A stretch of DNA of 55,685 bases from CAZJQD01 sp964548165 [NCBI: uncultured bacterium] (GCA_964548165.1 CAZJQD010000018.1:1-55685), one strand, 5' to 3'. Positions 8,015-17,292 are shown, counted from the stretch's first letter. The notes: generated by a model from the letters alone, not told the origin. Numbers and translations are program-made.

Positions 8015-9475
8015 CTACGCGATCAGGCGCCGGAGCGTTTCGGCGTCCGTAGCCACCCTCTGCATGACCTCCTGGATATCCTCGAAGCACTTGCCCGTGT
8101 AGCGGAAGTCCACGACCAGGTTGTCGACCGTGGCACGAGCCTCCTCGCCGCAATCCCGGATCTCCTTGAAGAGCGTCTCCAGGGCCGTGCGCTTCGTGGT
8201 GGCGTGCACGGTCTGCAGGCGACCGAAATTCTGCGCTGACATGAGCCTGCGGACGACCTGGCTCTGTTCCTCCAACGCGCGCAGAACCTTCTGGAAGAGT
8301 TCCTGCACGCGCGCGGCGTTTTCGAGCACTTCCTCCAACTGGTGGACGAGCAGATACAGGAGATCCCTCTGATTGGAACCGTACTCCTCGTCGACGGCGG
8401 CGGAAATACCCTCGCCCGCCGCCAGGATCTCCTCGATAAACTTGAAGATCATGAGGATCTGGAACTTGACGAGAACGACGCCGTTGATCGATCGTTCGAG
8501 CGGTTCGACGGCCGAGGTCGCCAGTTCATCCAGCACGCGCGCCTGTTCCTCGGTGTCCCTGGAGCATTCCAGGATGTTCTGCGCGATGATCCCGATCGAG
8601 ACGCCCTCGCTGCCGGCGGCGGAGGCCGTCAGCACGGTGTTCAGAGAGAGCAGGCGGACGCGGTAGGCAAAGTTTCCCGTGAACGTCCTCAGCATCTCGA
8701 TCCGCCCCATCGCTTCCTTCAGGACATCGAGGTTGCGGATGACCAGCGAAAGCCGGACCGTCGCTCGATGGCAGATGGGATAGGCCTCCATGAGCGAGGG
8801 CTTCGATTCGCCCTGGCGGAAGGACCGGACCTGGAACGCCTCGTCCTCCTCGGCCATCAACGACCGGCTCTCCTCCATGAGGATATGCGACATGAACGCG
8901 GCGTAGTCCCGGAAACCGTGCTTCAGTAGTTCGGCCTGGAGCACTTCCTGCCCCTTCTCCAGCCCGTCGCGTCCACCCGCGCTGGCATTTTCGGCGGCCC
9001 GAACAGACTCATAGAGCCCCGGGATCCGATTGAACACCGGCGAGAGCGGGCGTGTGCGGACGGAGACGAACTTCAGGGGTTCCCCATCCACGATGACGGG
9101 AAAGACGCTCGCGAGAACCCAGTAGGCCTTGCCATCCTTGCTGATGTTCTTCACGTAGGCGGCGAGCGGGCGACCAGACTGGAGCGTATCCCAGAGCAGC
9201 TTGAAGACGTTCCTGGGCATGTCGGGATGACGGACCATGTTGTGGGGCGACCCAATGAGGTCCTCGCGCGGATACCCGCTGATCCGAAAGAAGACCTCGT
9301 TGCCGGACTGGATGATGCCCTTGAGGTTGGTGGTCGAGAAGAAGAGCTCGTCCGTTCGCACCGGGTGCTCGCCCGGGACCGGTCGCACCTCCGGCTTCTT
9401 GTAGCCCGCGCGGATCCCGATGCGCGGCGGATCGATCCGGATCCGGCCTGACTGCTTCTCCTGTGATTCGCTCAT
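8015..9475 (-). CDS. PAS protein with degenerate chemoreceptor hairpin (paralogue A)
   Basis: 486 residues and closely related over its full length to the gene at 6524-7981, so the pair arose by tandem duplication. It has an Aer-type PAS domain (about residues 25-155; ELFFSTTNLKGIIQSGNEVF, HNMVRHPDMP, DGKAYWVLASVFPV). A soluble helical region follows, with the receptor-tip-like segment RLLSLNTVLTASAAGSEG. The substitutions from a true MCP tip are the same in both copies. Its ATG overlaps the cheB stop by 4 bp (ATGA), with AGGAG upstream inside cheB. Membership of the che operon and the PAS type suggest aerotaxis or energy taxis input. Confidence 0.82.
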   Translation of the reverse strand: MSESQEKQSGRIRIDPPRIGIRAGYKKPEVRPVPGEHPVRTDELFFSTTNLKGIIQSGNEVFFRISGYPREDLIGSPHNMVRHPDMPRNVFKLLWDTLQSGRPLAAYVKNISKDGKAYWVLASVFPVIVDGEPLKFVSVRTRPLSPVFNRIPGLYESVRAAENASAGGRDGLEKGQEVLQAELLKHGFRDYAAFMSHILMEESRSLMAEEDEAFQVRSFRQGESKPSLMEAYPICHRATVRLSLVIRNLDVLKEAMGRIEMLRTFTGNFAYRVRLLSLNTVLTASAAGSEGVSIGIIAQNILECSRDTEEQARVLDELATSAVEPLERSINGVVLVKFQILMIFKFIEEILAAGEGISAAVDEEYGSNQRDLLYLLVHQLEEVLENAARVQELFQKVLRALEEQSQVVRRLMSAQNFGRLQTVHATTKRTALETLFKEIRDCGEEARATVDNLVVDFRYTGKCFEDIQEVMQRVATDAETLRRLIA

Positions 9476-10530
9476 CGTTGTCTCTCCTGGCCGGCCAGGA
9501 GCGCCATCAGCGCTCCCGGGATCTCCTGCAGCGGGAGCGCGCGTTCCGCCCCGCCGTTTACCAAGGCCTCGCGGGGCATTCCATACACGATGCTCGTGGC
9601 TTCATCCTGCGCCAGGGTCCTGGCCCCGGCCTTTCGCATGGCCAGGAGCCCATCGGCTCCATCCCGGCCCATGCCGGTCAAAATGATCCCGACCGCGTTT
9701 GCGGCGCAAGCCCGAGCGACGGCGTGCATGAGCACGTCGACGGACGGGCAATGCCCATTGACGCGATCGACGCCCTCGCAGACGACCTCGTAGACGCCCC
9801 CGGAACGCTTTACACTCATGTGCACGGCGCCGGGCGCGATGAGGATCTGGCCCGGGCGGATGCGATCGCCGGTCACCGCCTCCTTCACCGCCATGGAGCA
9901 GATGCTGTTGAGGCGATCGGCGAACATCCGGGTGAACCCGGGAGGCATGTGCTGGACGACGACGATGCCGGGCGTCGTCACCGGCAGGGCTTCCAGTGTC
10001 GCCTTCAGTGCCTCCGTCCCCCCTGTCGATGCCCCAATCGCAATGACCTGGTCCGTGGAAACGGCCAGCGATTCCACCTTGGCAATGGCTGGCACGGGTC
10101 GACGATGCTTCCAATGGCTCACGTTGACGGTCGCGGCCAGCTTCACCCGGACACGCAACTCGTTCATCATCTCCTCGAGCCCGGTGCCGAGGTGCCCCGA
10201 GGGTTTGCCGATCACGTCGACGGCGCCGAGCTCTAGCGCCTCGATCGCCGCGCGCGACCCTCGCTCGGCAACGGAACTGATGACGATGACGGGAACCGGA
10301 TACTGCGGCATCAGCTTGCGGAGGAACTCGAGCCCGTCCATGCGCGGCATCTCGATATCGAGCGTGACGACGTCGGGCGCCAGCTGGACGATCTGGTCAC
10401 GGGCCTGGTAGACGTCCGCGGCGGCGCCAACGACCTCGATGCCGGGATCGTCGCCGAGCCCGCGCGTCAACACCTTGCGGACGAACGCAGAGTCGTCGAC
10501 GACGAGGACCTTGACCCGGCGCGTAGTCAC
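9472..10530 (-). CDS. cheB: Chemotaxis protein-glutamate methylesterase/glutamine deamidase CheB
   Basis: 352 residues. The N-terminal receiver domain has acidic residues D12/D13 and phospho-acceptor D58 (TLDIEMPRMDG). The C-terminal methylesterase domain has the catalytic Ser in GASTGG, His in VVQHMPPGFT and Asp in GMGRDGADG. It removes methyl groups from receptor glutamates when phosphorylated by CheA. It starts at a GTG overlapping the cheR stop (GTGA), so translation is probably coupled. Confidence 0.96.
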   Translation of the reverse strand: MTTRRVKVLVVDDSAFVRKVLTRGLGDDPGIEVVGAAADVYQARDQIVQLAPDVVTLDIEMPRMDGLEFLRKLMPQYPVPVIVISSVAERGSRAAIEALELGAVDVIGKPSGHLGTGLEEMMNELRVRVKLAATVNVSHWKHRRPVPAIAKVESLAVSTDQVIAIGASTGGTEALKATLEALPVTTPGIVVVQHMPPGFTRMFADRLNSICSMAVKEAVTGDRIRPGQILIAPGAVHMSVKRSGGVYEVVCEGVDRVNGHCPSVDVLMHAVARACAANAVGIILTGMGRDGADGLLAMRKAGARTLAQDEATSIVYGMPREALVNGGAERALPLQEIPGALMALLAGQERQR

Positions 10531-11342
10531 AGGGGACGCCGGTATACGGCCGGGTGGACATACTCCATCATCCCGTCGCGGCCGAACGTCTCTGAATGCC
10601 CGATGAAGAGGTAGCCGCCCGGTTCGAGGCTGTCGTGGAAGCGCCGGTAGAGCCCCCTCCGCTCCTCTTCACCGAAGTAGATGAGCGCATTGCGGCAGAA
10701 GATGATGTGAAAGGGGCGACGAAACGGAAAGACCTCGTTCATGAGATTAAACCGCCGGAACGTGACCTCGCGCACCAGGTCCGGTTCGACCCGGCACGTG
10801 CCGTCCTGGCCGGGTCGAAACCAGCGTTTCCACCTGTCCGGAAGTTTCTCCAGGGCTTCGAGGGAATAGACGCCTTCGCGGGCCTTGGCAAGCGCGCGAT
10901 CGGAGATGTCGGTCGCGAGGAGACCCGCCTGCCACTTCCCATAATCGGCGCCGAACCACTCTCTCAGCACGATCGCCAGCGTGTAGGGCTCTTCGCCCGT
11001 CGATGCCGCGGCGCACCAGAACCTGAGGTCCCGGGCGCCGCCCGTCGCCTGGATGCGCTCGACAACGTCCGGAAGGACCTTGCGGGAGAGGTATTCGAAG
11101 TGATCGGGCTCCCTGTAGAAGTAGGTGAAGTTCGTCGTCATCCGGTCGGCGAGTTCGCCCAGCGCGGAACCGGACGGGTCCTTGAGCTCGAGCTCCCAGT
11201 ACTGCGCGAACGAGTCGTATCTCTTCTCGCGAAGGAGCTGCTGCAAGCGGTTCTCGACGAGCAATTTCTTGGCGGGGCCAAGCTTAATGCCGAAACGTTC
11301 TTCCACCATCCGGCTCAGTCGCGCGAACTCCTCGTTCGTCAT
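10527..11342 (-). CDS. cheR: Chemotaxis protein methyltransferase CheR
   Basis: SAM-dependent methyltransferase that methylates receptor glutamates. ATG 11342 (MTNEEFARLSR) gives the family's usual length, 271 residues; the open frame extends further upstream, but that part is not CheR-like and runs into the MCP gene. The N-terminal helical CheR_N domain (about 1-60) precedes the SAM site (CAAASTGEEPYTLAI) and the FCRNALIYF motif. It lies 112 bp after the MCP stop and overlaps cheB by 4 bp. Confidence 0.95.
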   Translation of the reverse strand: MTNEEFARLSRMVEERFGIKLGPAKKLLVENRLQQLLREKRYDSFAQYWELELKDPSGSALGELADRMTTNFTYFYREPDHFEYLSRKVLPDVVERIQATGGARDLRFWCAAASTGEEPYTLAIVLREWFGADYGKWQAGLLATDISDRALAKAREGVYSLEALEKLPDRWKRWFRPGQDGTCRVEPDLVREVTFRRFNLMNEVFPFRRPFHIIFCRNALIYFGEEERRGLYRRFHDSLEPGGYLFIGHSETFGRDGMMEYVHPAVYRRPL

Positions 11343-11454
11343 GATGACGCGACCAGGCACGGAAAACTGGTCCGCGCCTCTCCGCCCGCCGACCGGGGAT
11401 GGGGCCGGGAAAGAAGGAGAGGTCACGGAACCCGGGCGATTCTTCGCGACACGC

Positions 11455-13203
11455 CTAGAAGCGGCCGAACTCGGCGTCGTCCAGGGCGATGACGTCCGAG
11501 GGCTTGTTGCCGTCCTTGCGCCCCGCGACCGCGCCCATCCCCGCTCGATTCGCGTGAGCGGGCGCTCGATCCGCCCGGGTGGGCGCGGGTTCGTCCGCGG
11601 AGTAACCGTGGCCCGCGGACACACCCTGAGCAGGAGGAGCCCCGGCCGCGTCCTGGATCCGGAACTTCAGGACCATCGACTGGAGCTGTTCGGCCTGGCC
11701 GGCTAGTTCCTCACTGGACGCCGCCGTCTGCTCCGCATTCGCCGTGTTCTGCTGTGTGACCTGGGCAATTTGGCTGAGGCCCTGGCTGACCTGGTTGACA
11801 CCCTGCGCCTGCTCATTCGAGGCCGCGGCAATCTCGGCGACAAGCGTCGAGACCTTGCCGACCCCGGTCACGATCTCGCCCAGGGCCTCGGCGGTCTGGT
11901 TCGCGATCGTCGTACCCTGCTTGACCTTGCCAACCGAGCTCTCGATGAGTTCCGTCGTCTCCTTGGCCGCCTTGGCGCTGCGAGCGGCGAGGTTGCGCAC
12001 TTCTTCGGCCACGACGGCGAATCCCTTGCCGTGCACTCCGGCCCGGGCCGCCTCGACGGCGGCATTGAGCGCGAGGAGGTTCGTCTGGAAAGCGATCTCG
12101 TCGATGACCCTGATGATCTTGGCAATGCTCTGGCTCGAAGCATCGATCTCGCCCATCGCGCTCACCATCTGCCGCATCTGGCGATCACCGGTCTGTCCGG
12201 CGTCGCGAGCCGCGGAGGCGAGGTTGTTGGCCTGGGTCGCATTCTCGGCATTCTGCTTGGTCTGGGCCCCGATCTGGACTATCGAGCTGGTGATCTCCTC
12301 CACCGACGCCGCCTGCTCGGTAGCCCCCTGGGAGAGGGTCTGGGAGGCATCGGAGATCTGCTGGGTGCCGGTGGCCATCTGGCCGGCGGCGGATCGGATC
12401 TGCTGGATCAGCGACGACAGCTCCTCGACCATGCGATTGATATTCTGGCCGAGAACGGCCAGTTCATCGGTTCCCTCGACGGTCACCCTTCTCGTGAGGT
12501 CGCCCTGGGCCACGGCCTGAGCCACGACGAGGACCCGGTTCACCGACGAGACGAGGATGCGGGTGAGAATGACGGCGAGCAAGATCCCGAAGGCAAGGGC
12601 GACCAGCAGCTCGATGATCGTATTGCGGATGACGCCATCAGCCTCTACGGCATTTTCCCTGGTGATGCGGGCGACCTGGTCGGAATTGTAGTTCACGATG
12701 GCCTGCAAGGCCTGGTCCGTCCTGGCGGCCGCCTCCTCGAATTCACGCTCGTGGAGAGCATTTTCCGCGCCGGCACGGTCGCCCGCTTCCGCTCGCTCCC
12801 GGACCACCTGGATGCGCGACTGGAATTGCGCGCGCGCGTTCTTGATCTCGTCAAAGAGCTTCCGGTCCTCCGGCAGGACGATGGAGGGCTCGTAGTCCTG
12901 CATCAAGCTGTCGATCCGAGCCCCGTTCTCGGTCATCGCAGCGGCGGCGGACTTCCGAGTGGTCGGATCGGCATCGAAGACGATATCCCGGGCGAGGACG
13001 AGGTTGCGCTGGAAGAGCGTCTGGGCCTCGGCCATCTGCTTCAAGGGCACGGTATATCCCGTGTAGATTTCCTGGGCGGAACTCTTCATCTGGTTCAGCG
13101 CCGACACCGCCGACCAGCCGATGACGGCGGTCATCAACAGGACGATGCCGAAACCGAGACCCAGCTTCGCGCCGATCCTCAACTTGCCTAGAAATTGGAA
13201 CAT
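11455..13203 (-). CDS. Methyl-accepting chemotaxis protein with C-terminal pentapeptide tether
   Basis: 582 residues. Layout: TM1 (about 14-36), a periplasmic four-helix-bundle ligand domain (about 37-190), TM2 (about 191-212), HAMP (about 213-265) and a cytoplasmic signalling hairpin whose tip reads [15 protein letters not shown] then [12 protein letters not shown], intact for CheA/CheW contact. The ligand domain resembles the common 4HB_MCP type, so the ligand is unknown. The last five residues, EFGRF, fit the aromatic-x-x-aromatic pentapeptide that tethers CheR/CheB to receptors. A good Shine-Dalgarno (AGAGGAGA) precedes ATG 13203. Confidence 0.95.
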   Translation of the reverse strand: MFQFLGKLRIGAKLGLGFGIVLLMTAVIGWSAVSALNQMKSSAQEIYTGYTVPLKQMAEAQTLFQRNLVLARDIVFDADPTTRKSAAAAMTENGARIDSLMQDYEPSIVLPEDRKLFDEIKNARAQFQSRIQVVRERAEAGDRAGAENALHEREFEEAAARTDQALQAIVNYNSDQVARITRENAVEADGVIRNTIIELLVALAFGILLAVILTRILVSSVNRVLVVAQAVAQGDLTRRVTVEGTDELAVLGQNINRMVEELSSLIQQIRSAAGQMATGTQQISDASQTLSQGATEQAASVEEITSSIVQIGAQTKQNAENATQANNLASAARDAGQTGDRQMRQMVSAMGEIDASSQSIAKIIRVIDEIAFQTNLLALNAAVEAARAGVHGKGFAVVAEEVRNLAARSAKAAKETTELIESSVGKVKQGTTIANQTAEALGEIVTGVGKVSTLVAEIAAASNEQAQGVNQVSQGLSQIAQVTQQNTANAEQTAASSEELAGQAEQLQSMVLKFRIQDAAGAPPAQGVSAGHGYSADEPAPTRADRAPAHANRAGMGAVAGRKDGNKPSDVIALDDAEFGRF

Positions 13204-13227
13204 GGTTTTCTCCTCTGGTCTTTCTGA

Positions 13228-13752
13228 TCAGGAACGGGCGACGGATGGTATCGTCGCGTCGATCGGGGAATTTCCGCTCAGGGCTTCAATTTCCTGCTCG
13301 TGGAGTAGACGGTCGGCGTCGAGGATGATCTTCACATCCTCGCCCACCTTGCCGAGCCCCTTGATAAAGCGGCTCGTTCCCTCTCCCCCGAGCCGCGGAG
13401 GGGTCTCTATCTGGCCGTCGGGAATATCGAGAACCTCCGAGACCGTATCGACGATGAGTCCGACGGTGATGGTCACCACCTGGATGACGATGATGCAGGT
13501 GCGATCGTCGTAGTCCCGGGCGGGCATCCGGAACCGGGCGCGCACATCCATGACGGGGATGACCTGTCCCCGCAGGTTGATGACGCCGCGGACGAACGGG
13601 GGCATGTCCGGGACCGGGGTGATCTTCTGCATCCCGATGATCTCGGTCACGGCGCGCATCTCGAGCCCATACGACTCGGCACCAAGGATGAAGGTCAGGT
13701 ACTTGCCCGCCTGCGTGTCCTCGTTCTCGTCCACCACTTCGTCGTTTCGCAT
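13228..13752 (-). CDS. cheW: Chemotaxis coupling protein CheW
   Basis: Single CheW domain of 174 residues linking receptors to CheA. Conserved features include YLTFILGAESYGLEM and VINLRGQVIPVMDVR. Two in-frame ATGs compete. AAGGAG directly abuts ATG 13758 but sits 6 nt before ATG 13752, so 13752 is preferred. It lies between cheA (10 bp upstream) and the MCP gene. Confidence 0.95.
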   Translation of the reverse strand: MRNDEVVDENEDTQAGKYLTFILGAESYGLEMRAVTEIIGMQKITPVPDMPPFVRGVINLRGQVIPVMDVRARFRMPARDYDDRTCIIVIQVVTITVGLIVDTVSEVLDIPDGQIETPPRLGGEGTSRFIKGLGKVGEDVKIILDADRLLHEQEIEALSGNSPIDATIPSVARS

Positions 13753-13762
13753 GCCCATCTCC

Positions 13763-16384
13763 TTATGTCGTTGTGCTTCCGGTGGAAGCTCCGATGATCG
13801 TTCTCATTTTCGTTCCGTTTTGCGGCTTGTTGCCGGCCGCGCACGCGGCCTCGGACAGCATCTTGATGTCCAGGATGAGGCTGATCTCGCCGTTGCCCAT
13901 GATCGAACAGCTGGTCACGCCACGTACGCGCCCCAGGTAGCTCGAGAGCGGCTTGACGACGGCCTGGTGCTGACCCGCGATCTCGTCCACGAGCAGGCAG
14001 AACTCCGTGCCCTTGTGCTCGAGGAGGATGAGGATGCCGTCCTCGACCAGGCGCGAACGCGGCTCGATCCCGTGAAAGCCATGCAACCGCAGGATCGGGT
14101 AGATGCGCTCGCGAATCCTGACGACCTCTTCGCCATCCGCGGTCCTCGTGAGCTGGCGGGACGTCACGGCGAAGGACTCGCGGATCGCGAGGAGCGGGAT
14201 CGTGTAGAAGACAGGCCCGACCTGCACCAGCATGCCTTCGATGATGGCCATGGTCAGCGGGACTCGCACGGTCACGATCGTGCCGTGACCCATCCGGCTC
14301 TCCAGGCGAACGTCGCCGCCCATCCGCTCGATATTGGTCTTCACAACGTCCATCCCGACGCCACGTCCCGAGAGGTCCGTGATGGCGTCGGCCGTCGAGA
14401 ATCCCGGGAGGAAGAGCAGCTCGAGGATCTCCGCTTTCGAGAGAACCTGGTCCGGGGAGACCAGATCCCTTTCTCGCGCCTTCGCCAGGATTCGGTCCGG
14501 ATCGATGCCACGCCCATCGTCCTCGATCCGGATGACCACGTACCCCCCCTCGTGCTCGGCCGCGATCCGGATCGTGCCGAACGGAGGCTTTCCGGAATCG
14601 GCCCGCTGCACCGGGTCCTCGATGCCATGGTCGAGCGAGTTGCGGATCATGTGCACGAGGGGATCCACGATCGATTCGACCATCGATCGATCGATCTCGG
14701 TATCCTCCCCCTTCGTCTCGAAGCGGATCTCCTTGCCGAGGCGCCGCGACGTGTCGCGAACGACGCGCGCGAGACGCTGGAAGGTGCTGGCCAAGGGGAC
14801 CATCCGGAGGGACATGGAGATATCCTGGAGCTCGCGCGTGATCTTCGCGACATCGCCAACCTGCCGGTGGAGGGCGCTGTTGGCCTCCAGCGAGGCCACG
14901 ACGTCAGGATTCTCGTGCAGCATCGCCTGGGCGATGACGAGCTCGCCGACCATGTTGACCATGTGATCCACGCGTTCGATCGAGACCCGGATGCTGGTCT
15001 CGGCGCCCGCCTCGCGGCGTTCGGCGCCCGCCTCGCGGCGTTCGGCGCCCGCCTCGCGGCGTTCGGTGCCCGCCTCGCGGCGTTCGGCGCCCGCCTCGCG
15101 GCGAGCCGAACCGTTCTCCGCGTCGTCCCGGGCAGCGCCTCCTCCCGACACCACGGCCGAACGGTCGGCAATGCCAGCCGCCAGGGCCTCGACGATGGGC
15201 GGCGGAGGGGCGGACTCATCCTCGCCGAACTGGGCCCTGTTGTTTTCCAGCCGGGAGCTCGTCGAGGGATGCGCGCCGGACTGGTGCACGACCGCGTGAG
15301 CCTCCAGGTACTCGCGCACCCTCAGGTCGGCGTCAGACTCGCTCCATGCGCGTCCTTCGACGAGCGCCGCGAGCATCCGGCGAAGGCTGTCGATGGACTG
15401 GAGGATGATATCGGCGGTCAGGCCCGAGACCTGGATGAAGCCGTTGCGGGCGTGATCGAGCAGGGTCTCCGCCACGTGAGCGAGGTGGGCAATCCTGGAC
15501 GCCCCGACGAATCCCGCGAACCCCTTGATGCTGTGGAAGCCGCGAAAGATCTCGTTGAGCAATTCACGGTCCCCGGGTGAAGACTCGAGGTTGAGCAAGG
15601 ACTCCTCGGCACGGTCGAGATGCTCGCGCGACTCCGCGACGCCCTCGGCCATGAGCTCCGCGTCGAGACCGGAGGCGAGAAAAGCCTCCTGGTCCACGAG
15701 CAGTTGGCCGGGACCCGCTGGAGCGGATCCCGCGGCCTGGGCACTCTCGACCATGGAGGAGGAGAGGCGCAGGGCATCGATCTCGCCCAGCTCGACCTTG
15801 AGGTGGCCCAGCTCCTCCACGGCGTTCTTCGGCCGCTCGAAGACGATGCGATCGAGTCGCCCCAGGACCTCCTCGATCCGACGGGCCAGCGGCGTCGCCG
15901 CGGCGCCGGCGGCGCAATCCTGGAGACGCTGGCGGATGTGAAAGAGCTCAGGGATGCTCTCGGTGGAGAGCGTCGCCGCGGCTGCGGCCAGGGAATCGTC
16001 GGCGGCCAACGGCCTCGTCGCTTCATCCGGTGCATCCGCATCGCCGACGCGGCCCCCGGCGATCGGGTGAACGGCGGTCTCGACCGAGTCGGCGACCGGG
16101 ATCAACTGGTCGAGACCGGAGACCTCCAGGACCTGTCGTACCGGCGCGGAGGCGCCGGCCAGGACGAAGCGACGACCCGAGCGGGTCGCGTTCCTCCAGG
16201 AGTAGACGGCAAGGGAGAGGACCTGCGAGTTCAGGTAGCCTACCCGGGAGAGATCGAGCACGGTGTCGTGCTCGGCGGTGCCCGCCAGCACGTGCTCCAA
16301 CGAGCTCAAGTTGGTCTCGTCCAGGGACCCGACGGGAGACACGACCGTGACGCCGGCCTCCTGGTGGGTCCTGCACGTGATCAC
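13763..16384 (-). CDS. cheA: Chemotaxis histidine kinase CheA with N-terminal STAS domain
   Basis: 873 residues. Order of domains: STAS anti-anti-sigma-type domain (about 1-105), linker (about 110-260), HPt phosphotransfer domain (His284 in GFHSIKGFAGF), a seven-residue repeat linker (about 427-461), dimerisation helices (VDHMVNMVGELVIAQ), HATPase kinase core (HMIRNSLDHGIEDP; DDGRGIDP; GRGVGMDVVK) and a CheW-like domain at the C-terminus. All catalytic boxes are present, so it should phosphorylate CheB and response regulators. The STAS domain keeps a serine (Ser53 in YLNSQVLSL) at the position phosphorylated in SpoIIAA/RsbV, but has Asn instead of the preceding Asp. No P2 (CheY-binding) domain was recognised. 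It starts at a GTG 3 bp after the REC-ATPase gene. Confidence 0.95.
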   Translation of the reverse strand: MITCRTHQEAGVTVVSPVGSLDETNLSSLEHVLAGTAEHDTVLDLSRVGYLNSQVLSLAVYSWRNATRSGRRFVLAGASAPVRQVLEVSGLDQLIPVADSVETAVHPIAGGRVGDADAPDEATRPLAADDSLAAAAATLSTESIPELFHIRQRLQDCAAGAAATPLARRIEEVLGRLDRIVFERPKNAVEELGHLKVELGEIDALRLSSSMVESAQAAGSAPAGPGQLLVDQEAFLASGLDAELMAEGVAESREHLDRAEESLLNLESSPGDRELLNEIFRGFHSIKGFAGFVGASRIAHLAHVAETLLDHARNGFIQVSGLTADIILQSIDSLRRMLAALVEGRAWSESDADLRVREYLEAHAVVHQSGAHPSTSSRLENNRAQFGEDESAPPPPIVEALAAGIADRSAVVSGGGAARDDAENGSARREAGAERREAGTERREAGAERREAGAERREAGAETSIRVSIERVDHMVNMVGELVIAQAMLHENPDVVASLEANSALHRQVGDVAKITRELQDISMSLRMVPLASTFQRLARVVRDTSRRLGKEIRFETKGEDTEIDRSMVESIVDPLVHMIRNSLDHGIEDPVQRADSGKPPFGTIRIAAEHEGGYVVIRIEDDGRGIDPDRILAKARERDLVSPDQVLSKAEILELLFLPGFSTADAITDLSGRGVGMDVVKTNIERMGGDVRLESRMGHGTIVTVRVPLTMAIIEGMLVQVGPVFYTIPLLAIRESFAVTSRQLTRTADGEEVVRIRERIYPILRLHGFHGIEPRSRLVEDGILILLEHKGTEFCLLVDEIAGQHQAVVKPLSSYLGRVRGVTSCSIMGNGEISLILDIKMLSEAACAAGNKPQNGTKMRTIIGASTGSTTT
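15000..15104. repeat. Five tandem 21-bp repeats inside cheA
   Basis: Five head-to-tail 21-bp units (15000-15020, 15021-15041, 15042-15062, 15063-15083 and 15084-15104). The first three are identical, the fourth has one C-to-T change and the fifth one last-base change. In frame they encode a seven-residue charged unit (AERREAG and close variants) between the HPt domain and the kinase core. Near identity at DNA level implies recent expansion or slippage. Confidence 0.9.
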
Positions 16385-16387
16385 GGG

Positions 16388-17206
16388 CTAGGCCACCGGG
16401 ATCGCGCCGGGCGCATCGGCCGGTTTCTTCACGAAGGTCATGCGGCATGTGCGGCCGCCGTCCACCCACTCGACCTTGTCGCAGAAGGATCGCAGCAGGA
16501 AGAGGCCGCGTCCTCCCGTCTCGGTCGGAAAGGCCAGGTCATCGCCCGGCGGGGCAAAACCAGGACCGGGATCGGTGACCGCCACGACGGCCGTCGTCGC
16601 GCCGAAGGAAGCCTTCACGCAGATGCTTCTCGCCGCGTCGCTCCCCGCCCCGTGGATGACGGCGTTGACGAAGGCCTCGTCGAGCGCAAGGCGGATCGAC
16701 CAGGACCGCCGACCGTACCCTAGATCCAGCGCGTTCGATTCGACGCGATTAAGCACGCCTTGCTTCTCCGTGAGCAACGCCGGAACCGTGATCTCCAGGT
16801 CGTGGATCCCGGTTCCCGATGATCGCTCCGCGGTCGAGGCCTGCCTCCTCGTCTTGAGCGCGCGATCCAGGATGGTGAGAAACTCGTCCGGCTCGCAGGG
16901 CTTCAGGAGAAAATCCGCCGCACCCGCCTTCAAGGCTTCGCGGCAACGCTCCACGGTTCCGTGACCGGTCAGGACGATGACGGGAACCTGGGGATCGAGG
17001 GCGCGAATCTGGACTACGACGCCGATGCCGTCGAGCTTGGGCATCAGGAGATCGGTCACGACGACATCGACGGGGCTCGCCGCGAAGCGCTCCACCGCCT
17101 CCTGGCCGTTCTCCGCCTCCAGGACGGTCCAATTCTCGCCCCGGAGAAATCGGCCCATGACGTTCCGAAGGGCGCTGTCGTCGTCGGCTATCAGAGCAGT
17201 AGGCAT
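16388..17206 (-). CDS. Receiver domain fused to RsbW-like ATPase/serine kinase
   Basis: 272 residues from ATG 17206. The receiver domain (about 1-120) has D8/D9, phospho-acceptor D52 (VVVTDLLMPK), T80 and K102, all intact. The C-terminal half (about 140-265) is a GHKL ATPase of the RsbW/SpoIIAB type: LALDEAFVNAVIHG (N box), TDPGPGF (G1) and TGGRGLFLLRSFCD (G2). Such domains phosphorylate STAS antagonists on serine or hold sigma factors. It is the first gene of the che operon, directly before a CheA that carries a STAS domain, so the two may form a partner-switching pair (inference). The upstream extension to TTG 17236 has no domain support. Confidence 0.9.
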   Translation of the reverse strand: MPTALIADDDSALRNVMGRFLRGENWTVLEAENGQEAVERFAASPVDVVVTDLLMPKLDGIGVVVQIRALDPQVPVIVLTGHGTVERCREALKAGAADFLLKPCEPDEFLTILDRALKTRRQASTAERSSGTGIHDLEITVPALLTEKQGVLNRVESNALDLGYGRRSWSIRLALDEAFVNAVIHGAGSDAARSICVKASFGATTAVVAVTDPGPGFAPPGDDLAFPTETGGRGLFLLRSFCDKVEWVDGGRTCRMTFVKKPADAPGAIPVA

Positions 17207-17272
17207 GGGCCATCTCAATGCATATGGCGTACCCAATGTTACAAGTTGAAAATATTGTAGTTAAAGAGTTGC

Positions 17273-17292
17273 ATGTCTTACATTTAAGACAT
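17273..17292. promoter_or_regulatory. Operator-like palindrome, copy 1
   Basis: Perfect inverted repeat with 8-bp arms ATGTCTTA and TAAGACAT around a CATT centre. The core is TGTCT-N8-AGACA (17274-17291), the same spacing as copy 2. Confidence 0.5.

Noticed and set aside
11343-11624. N-terminal extension of CheR
   Set aside because: The extra 94 residues are Arg/Pro/Ser-rich and overlap the end of the MCP gene. MTNEEF at 11342 gives normal CheR length.
13550-15580. 676-residue plus-strand open frame across cheA/cheW
   Set aside because: High GC content leaves long open frames opposite real genes. The composition is Asp/Arg/His-rich shadow translation, and CheA is unambiguous on the other strand.
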